The notes below the pieces were generated by a model. The model saw only the letters and a list, made by a program, of their open reading frames with translations. It did no database searches and was not told the origin of the DNA. The position numbers were made by a program, and so were the translations under genes. DNA of 64,000 nt from Verrucomicrobium spinosum DSM 4136 = JCM 18804 (lineage in GTDB: Bacteria; Verrucomicrobiota; Verrucomicrobiia; Verrucomicrobiales; Verrucomicrobiaceae). This document shows, in pieces, positions 1 through 13,500 of this stretch. The stretch is taken from contig NZ_ABIZ01000001.1 in assembly GCF_000172155.1 (NCBI RefSeq), forward strand, positions 7,039,105 through 7,103,104, in the 5' to 3' direction. Positions within the stretch are counted from its first letter, which is position 1. Every line of letters starts with the position of its first letter.

Positions 1-1
1 C

Positions 2-4381
<4,380 letters not shown>

Positions 4382-5434
4382 GGGGGGGGAGGTTCGGGGG
4401 AGTGTTGGAGCGGGGGAGTAATGGAGTGATGTGAAACCGCATAAAGGAGGCGGGGGTTCCCAGCCCCGCACCTTGCGTGCGCGCATCGATCACCGACGCT
4501 CAAACCACAAAATAACACCCGTCGGCAGCGTTGGAGTTCCGCGTTTACGCGGTCAGTAGGCACTACCCCTGACTCCTCGAACCCGCCTCCCCCACCCCCA
4601 ACCCTCCCGGGCTGTAGGGCGACCGCTCCGGTTGCCACCTCAGGAGCAACTCGCTCCCCTTCCCGCTCCGCCCACCCCACAGACCGCGGGGCCGGAGACC
4701 CCGCCTCCTTTACTCTGCAGCCACCTCACCTCGACGCTTGTTCGCCGGCACAGGAGGCGGGGGTTCCCAGCCCCGCACCTTGCGTGCGCGCATCGATCAC
4801 CGACGCTCAAACCACAAAATAACACCCGTCGGCAGCGTTGGAGTTCCGCGTTTACGCGGTCAGTAGGCACTACCCCTGACTCCTCGAACCCGCCTCCCCC
4901 ACCCCCAGCCCTCCCGGGCTGTAGGGCGACCGCTCCGGTTGCCACCTCAGGAGCAACTCGCTCCCCTCACCGCTCCGCCCATCCCACAGACCGCGGGGCC
5001 GGAGACCCCGCCTCCTTTACTCTGCGGCCACCTCACCTCGACACTTGCTCCAGCTTAATTTGCCAAAGGGAGATCAATGACCTCGCCAGCTTTCCCTGAT
5101 GGCATTGGCATCTATGCGGTCAGGACACAACCGCCCAGCGCTCCCTGTATCACAAGCGACCTTAGTGTTGGAGCACCGACCTCAGTCAGCAGAAGTCCCG
5201 CTGTCCTCAGTCGGCCTGGAAGCGGGGAGGACAGGGAGCGATCATCGTGCCGTCCTCGTTATCGGCAATTACCTCCAACTCAGAACGCAAACCCAGCTTC
5301 ACCGCTTAAGAGCGGTCAGGACACAACCACCCAGCGCGTCCGCACGTTCCCCACCAGGTTCATGAACCCACATCCGCCAGACGCATCCATCCCATCCAGC
5401 GCCAATTTCATTCTCCATTCCTCTCCTGAGTAAA
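4382..5434. other. Non-coding interval between metH and tRNA-Tyr, repeats only
   Basis: After the tandem unit (ends 5047), 5048-5434 holds two copies of a GCGGTCAGGACACAACC element (near 5117 and 5309) and an inverted pair, GCTCCCTGT near 5140 and ACAGGGAGC near 5231. Open frames crossing this interval change composition at repeat borders and look non-coding. I see no metH terminator with a U-tract. Confidence 0.6.
4445..5047. repeat. Tandem direct repeat, two ~296-bp copies, each a 263-bp unit with inverted ends
   Basis: Copy 1 (4445-4740) and copy 2 (4752-5047) match at an offset of 307 bases with only a few differences. Within each copy the outer ends are imperfect inverted repeats: GGAGGCGGGG near 4446 and 4753, and the complementary CCCCGCCTCC near 4699-4708 and 5006-5015, giving a 263-bp unit. 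Each copy also holds the hairpin CCGCGTTTACGCGG (4539-4552, 4846-4859), which recurs elsewhere in the window. No convincing protein is encoded. The layout resembles a non-autonomous, MITE- or REP-cluster-like element. Confidence 0.8.
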
Positions 5435-5520
5435 TGGTGGGCAGGGATGGGTTCGAACCATCGTAGGCGTAAGCCAGTGGATTTACAGTCCACCCCGTTT
5501 GACCGCTCCGGCACCTACCC
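5435..5520 (-). tRNA. tRNA-Tyr (anticodon GTA)
   Basis: Read on the minus strand, the acceptor stem GGGTAGG (from 5520) pairs with CCTGCCC next to the discriminator base and an encoded CCA (5435-5437). The anticodon stem GTGGA/TCCAC frames loop CTGTAAA with anticodon GTA at 5484-5486. The T arm is GATGG-TTCGAAC-CCATC. The long variable arm between them is the class II form expected for bacterial tRNA-Tyr. Confidence 0.96.
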
Positions 5521-5884
5521 GTCGTTCTGCGTGAGACACGCTAGAAGCGAGCCCTTAAATTGCTCGTGACGGCAAAACATGCAAGCGGATTTTGAATGGT
5601 TTCCGCAAGTTTTTTGAAGCCACGCCATTTGTCGCACGCGCTTTAAAGGGCTGGCGCTCATCCAGATGCCGAAATCGTCAGAACTCACTGGATGACCGGG
5701 CCAAACACCGGCGCATCTTGCCCCTGCCCAGGCGCGTTTCTTTGGGCAAACAGGGCGTGGGTTTTATGCAGTGAGCCGCCCTCGGCACACTCCCTGCTTG
5801 CTAACTTGCCTGTTCTTGACTAGTTTGGCTCCCCCCTTTTCCCGAGCGGGCAAAGGGGCGAACCTCGCATCCCCTTGTGGCCAC
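5521..5884. other. Interval between tRNA-Tyr and gltB, no gene seen
   Basis: This should contain the minus-strand tRNA promoter and the plus-strand gltB promoter. An AT-richer patch lies near 5585-5640 and TTGACTAG near 5816 could be a -35-like element, but neither is strong. The gltB frame is open upstream to 5771, giving extra residues with no resemblance to GltB. Confidence 0.4.
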
Positions 5885-8800
5885 ATGACCAAGCATCCCT
5901 ATTACGACGAACCAATTCCGAATGAAGGCACGCTCCATAACATGGATATGGAACGCGACGCCTGCGGTGTGGGCTTTGTAGCGCAGGTGGATGGTAAACG
6001 TAGTCGCAAAATTCTTGATTACGCCTTGGGCGGTTGTTGCGCCGTCGTGCACCGCGGGGCCATGGAGGCTGACATGAAGACTGGTGATGGCGCTGGTGTC
6101 CTCACCCAGATCCCCCACAAGCTCCTCCTCCCTGAGGTCGAAAAATTCGGTGTGAAGCTGGAGCATGAGCTCGACCTCGGCGTCGGCATGTTCTTCCTTC
6201 CCCAGGATGAGACCGCCCGCCTCCGCATTCAGCTCGTGGCTGAGAGCGTGGTGGACAAGCGCGACGTCACCGTCATCGGCTGGCGCAAGGTGCCCGTCAA
6301 TGAGCGCGAGCTGGGCGAAAAAGCCCGCCGCACCATGCCCTTCATCACGCAGCTGCTGGTCCGGCGGCCGGAAGACATGGACGACGCCGCTTTCGAGCGC
6401 GTCCTCTTCCTGGCCCGGCGCGAGATCGAGCTGAAAGGCAAGCAGCAAGGCTTGGCGGACTTCTATATCCCGTCCATGTCCCACCGCACGGTCATCTACA
6501 AGGCTCTGGTCGTCGCGACCGCCCTGGAGAAGTTCTACTACGACCTGCAGGACGAGAACTACGAGACAGCCCTGGCGGTGTTCCACCAGCGCTTCTCCAC
6601 CAACACGTTCCCGACTTGGGCACTGTCCCACCCCTTCCGCATGCTGGCCCACAACGGTGAGATCAACACCGTACGGGGCAACCGCAACTGGATGGCCTCC
6701 CGCGCCAGCGACTTTGAGCACCCCTGGTGGGAGGGCGATGAGCACCTCCTCAAAGGGTTGTGCGATCCCAAGCAGAGTGACTCAGCGTCCCTCGACGCCG
6801 CTCTGGAACTGCTCGTGCTCTCCGGCCGCAGCGTGACGGAGTCCATGTCCATGCTGGTGCCCCCGGCGTACGGCATCGATCCCACCACCACAGAGGAAGA
6901 GAAGTCCTACTACGAGTACCACTCCTGCTTCAGCGAGCCTTGGGACGGCCCCGCCGGCCTCATCTACACGGATGGCCGCGTCATCGCCGCCACCCTGGAC
7001 CGCAACGGTCTGCGCCCCTCCCGTTACAAGCTGACGGAAGACGGCGTCTTCGCCCTTGGCTCGGAAGTCGGCATCGTGCCGCTGGATGACGCCAAGGTCA
7101 TCAAGAAAGGCCGCCTCTCCCCCGGTGAGATGATCAGCGTGGACATCTCCAAAGGCGTGGTGACCTACAACGAGGAGATCAAGCAGCAGCTCGTCTCCCG
7201 CCAGCCCTATGGCGAGTGGCTCACGGAGCAGCGCGTAGAACTCACCGCGCAAGCCCCGCACGCCCCCAAGGAAGACCTCGACATCCTCGGCCTGTCTCAA
7301 AAGCAGGTCACCTTCGGCTGGAACAAGGAAGAGGTCGAAATGGCCTTCGCCCCCATGCTCGCACGTGGTGAAGAAGCCGTGTACTCCATGGGTGACGACG
7401 CGGCCCTGTCGATCCTTTCCAAGCAGCCCAAGCTGCTCTTCACCTACTTCAAGCAACTCTTCGCCCAGGTCACCAACCCGCCGATCGACCCCATCCGCGA
7501 ACGCGGTGTGATGTCGCTCGACGTTGTGCTTGGCTGGCAGCGCAACTGGCTCGCCGAGACACCGGAGCACGCCCACGTGGTGCACCTGACCTCGCCGTTC
7601 CTCTTTGAGAACGAGCTTGAGACCCTGAAAGGCCTCAAGGACTTCCCCTGCCGCGTGCTCGACATCACCTTCCCGGTAAGCGAAGGCCCCGAAGGGCTGA
7701 AGAAGGCCGTGGACCGTCTCTGCAGCGAGGCCGAACAGGCCGTCAATGACGACATCCGCATCCTCATCCTGAGCGACCGCGCCGTGGACCACACCCGCGT
7801 GCCCGTGCCCTCCCTCATGGCCACCGGTGCCGTGCACCACCACCTGAACCGCAAGCAGGTGCGCATGCGCCTCAGCCTCGTGGTGGATTCCGGCGAAGCC
7901 CGCGACACCCACCAGATGGCCCTGCTGTTTGGCTTCGGTGCCTCCGCCGTCTGCCCCTACCTTGCCTTTGAGACCGTCCAGGAAGTGCTGGAGAAGGACA
8001 AGACCGCCCGCAAGCCCATCCTTGAAGGCTTCGACTTCGCCAAGGCTCTCACCTACTACCGCAAGGGGTTGGAGAAGGGCGTGTTGAAGATCATGTCCAA
8101 GATGGGCATCAGCGTGCTCAGCAGCTACACGGGAGCCCAGATCTTCGAGGCCGTCGGCCTTGGCAAGGAGCTCATGGACAAGTGCTTCACCGGCTCCCCA
8201 TCCCAGATCGCCGGCATCGGCTTCAATGAGGTGGCTGAAGAAAGCCTCGCCCGGCACGCAGCTGGCTACGGCACCGCCGTGCCGGAAGCAGGCGCGATCG
8301 AACTCGCTGACCCAGGCTTCTACCGCCCGCGTCGTGAAGGGGAGATGCATGCTGTCACCGGTCCGGTGATCAGGAACTTCCACACCTTTGTGAAGTCCGG
8401 CAAGCCGGAGGACTATGAGTCCTACGTGAAGGCCCAGCTTGAGAACACCCCGGTGGCGCTCAAAGACCTGATGGAATTCGTGCCGTCCTCCGATGGCCCG
8501 ATCCCGCTGGATGAAGTGGAGCCCATCGAAGACATCCGCGTCCGGTTCACCACCGCCGCCATGTCCCTGGGTGCGATTTCGCCTGAGGCTCACGAAGCCC
8601 TCGCCATTGCCATGAACAGCATCGGCGGCAAGTCAGACTCCGGTGAAGGCGGCGAAGACCCGCGCCGGTTCAAGCCGTTTGAAAACGGCGACTGGGCCAT
8701 GAGCAAGATCAAGCAGGTGGCTTCCGGCCGCTTCGGCGTGACCGCAGAGTACCTGGCCAACGCCTGGGAACTGGAAATCAAGATGGCGCAGGGTGCCAAG

Positions 8801-10453
8801 CCTGGTGAAGGCGGCCAGCTCCCGGCCATGAAGGTGAACCGGCTCATCGCCCGCCTGCGGAACACACAGCCCGGCGTGACCCTCATCAGCCCGCCCCCGC
8901 ACCACGACATCTACTCCATTGAAGACCTTGCCCAGCTCATTCACGACCTCAAGGAAGTGAACCCACGCGCCCGTGTGTGCGTGAAGCTGGTGGCAGAGTC
9001 TGGCGTGGGCACTGTGGCCGCCGGTGTGGCCAAGGCCAACGCGGACATCATTCTCATCTCCGGCCACGACGGTGGAACGGGTGCCTCCCCGCTGAGCAGC
9101 ATCAAGCACGCTGGTCTCCCCTGGGAGCTGGGTCTGGCTGAAGCTCAGCAGGTGCTCATGCTCAACGGTCTGCGTGACCGTGTGACGTTGCGTACCGACG
9201 GCGGCCTCCGCAACGGTCGTGACATCGCCATGGCGGCCATCCTCGGTGCGGAAGAGTTCAACTTCGGCACCATCGCCCTCATCGCCCTCGGCTGTGTGTA
9301 CGTGCGCCAGTGCCACCTGAACAACTGCCCGGTCGGCGTCGCCACCACGGATCCCAAGTTCCGCAGCCGTTTCAAAGGCAAGCCGGAGCACGTGGTGAAC
9401 TTCTTCAACTCCGTGGCTCACGAAGTGCGCCAGATCATGGCCCAGCTCGGCATCGCGAAGATGAACGACCTCATCGGTCGTCCGGAATTCCTGCGCCAGC
9501 GCCATGTGCCGGATCACAAGAAGGCCAACCTGCTGGATCTTTCCCGCATCCTCCGCGACGTGGGCAAGGAGGCAGATGAAGATCTGCCGCGCATCTGCCG
9601 CGTGAACAGCAACGAGCGCATCAACAACCACCCGCTGGACGACAAAATCCTCCAGGCGGCGCAGGTGGCGATCAGCGACAAGCGCAAGATCAAGCCGCTC
9701 TCCTACAAGGTCGTTAACACGAACCGCAACATCGGCACCGGTCTCTCCGGCGAGATCGCCTTCCACCATGGCAACCACGGTCTGCCTGACGGCACGATCC
9801 AGGTGAACCTGGAAGGCAGCGCTGGCCAGAGCTTCGGCACCTTCCTGTGCGGCGGCGTGAAGCTGAACCTCACCGGGGAAGCGAACGACTACGTCGGCAA
9901 GGGCCTCTGCGGTGGCGAGATCGTCATCCGCACCCCGAACAAGACTCACCCAAGCTTCAAGTCCTGGGAAAACTCCATCCTCGGCAACACCGTCATGTAC
10001 GGAGCCACCAGCGGCAGCCTCTATGCCGCCGGCCGCGCCGGGGAACGCTTCTGTGTCCGTAACTCCGGCGGTACCGCCGTGGTGGAAGGCATCGGCGACC
10101 ACGGTTGCGAATACATGACCAACGGCCTCGTGGCGGTGCTGGGAAGCTTCGGCAAGAACTTCGGCGCAGGCATGAGCGGTGGCGTGGCCTACCTGCTCGA
10201 TGAAGCCGGCATGTTCGACAAGCTGCACAACCCGGAGATGATCCGCGGTGTGCAGGTGTCCGAGCCCGAAGACATCAAGCAGCTTCAGCAGCTCATCTAC
10301 AACCACCTGGAGAAGACGGACAGCGCCCGCGCCAAGGACATCCTTGACCGCTGGGATCACTTCCGCCCGCTCTTCGTCAAGGTGACGCCGAAAGTCGAGC
10401 CTGTGGCCCTGCCCCCGGAAGAAGAAGCTCCCGCGACGCTGGTCACTGCCTAA
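5885..10453 (+). CDS. gltB: Glutamate synthase large (alpha) subunit
   Basis: Makes glutamate from glutamine and 2-oxoglutarate. From ATG 5885 the product is 1,522 residues, close to the usual ~1,500. Order: class II glutamine amidotransferase whose nucleophile is Cys27 (ERDACGVGF), so 26 residues would be cleaved as propeptide; central domain; FMN-binding synthase domain with GEGGEDPRR and GHDGGTGASP; the 3Fe-4S cysteines C1137, C1143 and C1148 (CVYVRQCHLNNCPVG); and the C-terminal beta-helix rich in Gly (CGGEIVIR, YGATSGSLYAAG). The frame extends to 5771, but those residues are unlike GltB. ATG 5942 is another possible start. No RBS settles it. No gltD (small subunit) follows, so the partner must be elsewhere or the enzyme is ferredoxin-type. 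A terminator follows at once. Confidence 0.95.
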   Translation: MTKHPYYDEPIPNEGTLHNMDMERDACGVGFVAQVDGKRSRKILDYALGGCCAVVHRGAMEADMKTGDGAGVLTQIPHKLLLPEVEKFGVKLEHELDLGVGMFFLPQDETARLRIQLVAESVVDKRDVTVIGWRKVPVNERELGEKARRTMPFITQLLVRRPEDMDDAAFERVLFLARREIELKGKQQGLADFYIPSMSHRTVIYKALVVATALEKFYYDLQDENYETALAVFHQRFSTNTFPTWALSHPFRMLAHNGEINTVRGNRNWMASRASDFEHPWWEGDEHLLKGLCDPKQSDSASLDAALELLVLSGRSVTESMSMLVPPAYGIDPTTTEEEKSYYEYHSCFSEPWDGPAGLIYTDGRVIAATLDRNGLRPSRYKLTEDGVFALGSEVGIVPLDDAKVIKKGRLSPGEMISVDISKGVVTYNEEIKQQLVSRQPYGEWLTEQRVELTAQAPHAPKEDLDILGLSQKQVTFGWNKEEVEMAFAPMLARGEEAVYSMGDDAALSILSKQPKLLFTYFKQLFAQVTNPPIDPIRERGVMSLDVVLGWQRNWLAETPEHAHVVHLTSPFLFENELETLKGLKDFPCRVLDITFPVSEGPEGLKKAVDRLCSEAEQAVNDDIRILILSDRAVDHTRVPVPSLMATGAVHHHLNRKQVRMRLSLVVDSGEARDTHQMALLFGFGASAVCPYLAFETVQEVLEKDKTARKPILEGFDFAKALTYYRKGLEKGVLKIMSKMGISVLSSYTGAQIFEAVGLGKELMDKCFTGSPSQIAGIGFNEVAEESLARHAAGYGTAVPEAGAIELADPGFYRPRREGEMHAVTGPVIRNFHTFVKSGKPEDYESYVKAQLENTPVALKDLMEFVPSSDGPIPLDEVEPIEDIRVRFTTAAMSLGAISPEAHEALAIAMNSIGGKSDSGEGGEDPRRFKPFENGDWAMSKIKQVASGRFGVTAEYLANAWELEIKMAQGAKPGEGGQLPAMKVNRLIARLRNTQPGVTLISPPPHHDIYSIEDLAQLIHDLKEVNPRARVCVKLVAESGVGTVAAGVAKANADIILISGHDGGTGASPLSSIKHAGLPWELGLAEAQQVLMLNGLRDRVTLRTDGGLRNGRDIAMAAILGAEEFNFGTIALIALGCVYVRQCHLNNCPVGVATTDPKFRSRFKGKPEHVVNFFNSVAHEVRQIMAQLGIAKMNDLIGRPEFLRQRHVPDHKKANLLDLSRILRDVGKEADEDLPRICRVNSNERINNHPLDDKILQAAQVAISDKRKIKPLSYKVVNTNRNIGTGLSGEIAFHHGNHGLPDGTIQVNLEGSAGQSFGTFLCGGVKLNLTGEANDYVGKGLCGGEIVIRTPNKTHPSFKSWENSILGNTVMYGATSGSLYAAGRAGERFCVRNSGGTAVVEGIGDHGCEYMTNGLVAVLGSFGKNFGAGMSGGVAYLLDEAGMFDKLHNPEMIRGVQVSEPEDIKQLQQLIYNHLEKTDSARAKDILDRWDHFRPLFVKVTPKVEPVALPPEEEAPATLVTA

Positions 10454-10481
10454 GCAGACGGTTCTCCTCCATCAATCGCTG

Positions 10482-10514
10482 AAAGGCGGGCTCCCAAAGG
10501 AGTTCGCCTTTTTT
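10482..10514 (+). terminator. Intrinsic terminator after gltB
   Basis: The stem AAAGGCGGGCTCC / GGAGTTCGCCTTT (10482-10494 with 10499-10511, two G-U pairs) has a CAAA loop and runs into TTTGTGTTT. It lies 28 bases after the gltB stop. Confidence 0.85.
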
Positions 10515-10587
10515 GTGTTTCCCATCAAAGGATTGACACTGCCGCAAAAAGCTGTGCGTTGTAACAACCCAACTCCGACCCCCCGGC

Positions 10588-13500
10588 GTGGAAAAAAACT
10601 ACAAACTCAAGGATGGCTTCACCTCGGACCGACGCGTATCGGTGCCCGGTGAAGTGGTGCAGCAGGTTCGAGCCGCTTATGACAGCGGCCGCTACATGGA
10701 TGCCTATGCGCTCGCCGTGGCCGGGGCAGGCCCGATGCAAGCCTGGCAGGGCCACGAGGCGCAGGTCATTGCCGCCCGGCTCAGCAACAATCTGGGGGCC
10801 GACCGCCTCAGCAGCCTTCTACTGACCCGTGCCCACCGGGAGCGCCCTCAAGATGCCGAGACGCGGCTTCACTACGGCTACCACGTATTGCACCGGCGCG
10901 GTCCCATGTCAGCATGGTCCCTTGCCGCGAAACCGGAATCTTGTGAGAATCTCACCCCGGAGCTTCATGCTGACCTGATCGCCCTGCGGGCCGCTGTGGC
11001 CGCGCTGTACCGGGACTTCAACGTCGCCGAATCCCTGCTCACCTCCGCGCTGAAGCTGGATCCGGAATCTGCCTGGCTGGCCACCGAGCAGGCCCGCTTC
11101 CTGCAGGCGCAGGAGAAGCGTGAAGAAGCACTTAGCCGGCTCGACGAAGCGCTCCAGCTCCGGCCGTGGTTCAGGCCCGCTGTTCAACATCGCGCCCGCC
11201 TGCTCCACCTGCTGAACCGGCATGGCGAGGCCGTTGCCTACCTGACGGAGGCCCTGAATCATCTGCAAAGCGGCGCGGTGGCGATGCAACTGGCCGTGCT
11301 CAAGCGCGAGATCGATGACGACGCAGGCATGCTGGACCTGCTGGATTTGTGCGAGCAATGGACCCCCATACCGTCCCTGCAGCATCAGGAGTGGCTGGCC
11401 GCCTGCCGCAGTGACGCCTACTACATGCGCGGCGATCTGGCCTCCGCCGCAGAGCAGGCGGAGAAACTGGGAGGCGAATACTACGAGGCCCTGGCAAGCC
11501 GCTACCGTGCCGCCACCGCCTCCGGCCCCCGCGTGCGCCTGCCGGTCAGCTTCGTGCTTCAGGGCCACCGCACCTGCGGCCCTGCCACCCTGGCGCTCAT
11601 CGCTCAATTCTGGCACCACCCCGCGACTCAGGAACAGATTGCACAGGCCATCTGCTATGACGGCACCTACGACTACTCCGAACGCCAGTGGTGCGAGGAA
11701 AATGGGTTTGCCGCCCGCGAGTTTCACGTCACCTGGGACAGCCTGCGGCTCCTTCTGAATGCCGGGGTGCCCTTTGCGCTCGCCACGGTGGAGGTTGGCT
11801 CCGCGCACCTCCAGACGGTCATCGGGTACGATGAAATAAGAAAGACGCTGCTCATCCAGGATCCCGGTGAGCCCCACTACCGGGAGGTCGTGGCGGAGGA
11901 GTTCCTGGGCCGCTACAAGCTCACCGGGCCGCGGGGCATGGCCGTCGTTCCGGCAGACCGCAGGGCCTGGGTCAACTCCCTGCCCCTGCCGGACGCGGAT
12001 TTCTACGATCTGAACTTCGCCTTCAACCGCGCCCTGGCCCGCCACTCGCGCGATGAAGCATGCAGCATCCTTGACCAGATGACAGCCCTGGGCCCGCTCC
12101 ATCGGCTCACCCTGTTCGCGAGGCTCAGCCTCGCCGGGTTTGATCGCAACACCCAGGAGCACCACCAGGTGCTGCTGGACATGCTCACCCAGTATCCGGA
12201 CGACATGCGCCTCTTGCAATGGCATGTGCAGTCCCTGCGGGAGCTCGGCCGCCCTGAGGAGCGGCTGCTCCTGCTGCGCCGGATCATCACCATGGAGCAA
12301 GCCCATCCCAGTTTCCTGCGGGAGCTGGCAGTGGAGCTGTCTGAAGACTACCGGCACCGCCACGAAACCCGGCGGCTCCTCTGGTGGGCGCATCGTTGCA
12401 GCCCGGTGGACTCGGCCGTGCTCTCTGCCCTGGCAGTGTGGCACTGGCGGGAACCCCGGCGCCAGGAGGCCCTCGACTTCTTCCGCTTTGCAGCCGCGCT
12501 TTCTGACAAGGTGGAAGCCTGGTCCGTCCAGTGGTTCAACGCCTGTGTGGCCCTCAACCGTTCAGAGGAGGCGCTGGCGTGGCTTCGCCAGCGTTATCAA
12601 GCCTACGGCGATCAATCTTCCGGCCCAGCCCTGACGCTGGCCGTGTGTCTGGAGCGCCTCTGCCTTACTGAGGAGAGCCTGGCGGTGGTGGAGGAGGCGG
12701 TGCGCCGCCGTCCGGATGACGGGGAACTCCTGGTGCACGCCTCACGTCTGGCCGCGCGGTTTGGCAAGATGTACGAGGCCCAGCTCCGGCTCCAGCGCGC
12801 CCGGCAGAAATGCTCACACGGCCAATGGCTGCGTGCGGATGCCGCCCTGGCCAGCCGGGAGGGCGACCATGCGCGCCAGCTTGCGATCTGGCGGGAGATC
12901 CTGCAGACCGAGCCGCTGGCCATGGATGCCCACCAGTCCATGGTGGCCCTCCTGGAGTTGGTCCAAGGAACCGCAGCCGCAGGCGCACATCTGCAGGAGG
13001 CGTGCACCCGCTTCCCGCAGCACTATGAGCTCAACCAGACTTACATCACCTGGCTCAGGGAGCACGCCCCGGAGGACGCCCGTTCCCCGGCCCTCGCCAT
13101 GCTGGCCCACTTCCCGGACGATGCCTGGCTGCACCGTGAGATCGCCCACATCTGCCAGGCCACCGGCGGGTTCGAGGAAGCCATGACCCATGCGACGGCG
13201 GCAATCAACCTCGCCCCCCGTGCCCCCCAGAGCCTGGCAACCATGGCCATGGTCCTCCAGGCCATGAGCCGCACGGCCGAGGCAGAGGAACACTGCCGCA
13301 GGGCCTTGCAGGAGGACATCAATTTCGGCACCGCGCTCATCCAGCTGCTGGAGTGCACCAACGGCTCGACCCAGCGGGACGGCGCGCTCGATTTCATCCG
13401 GCATGAAATGATCGTCCAGGTGCTCAACGGTGAGACCCTTCACGTTTACCGGGTCCTTGCCTATGGCCTGATCGAGCCCCGCGAACTCATGGCCCACCTG

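Noticed and set aside
4632-5099. 155-codon frame across the tandem repeat
   Set aside because: It merely reads both repeat copies and is Pro/Arg/Ser-rich without a family or RBS.
6782-8593. Long open frame on the minus strand opposite gltB
   Set aside because: It is antisense to a highly conserved enzyme, its translation is rich in His/Val/Gly/Ala typical of shadow frames in G/C-rich DNA, and it resembles no family.
8633-10360. Second long minus-strand frame opposite gltB
   Set aside because: Same shadow composition and no start signal; the plus strand carries the 3Fe-4S and FMN motifs.
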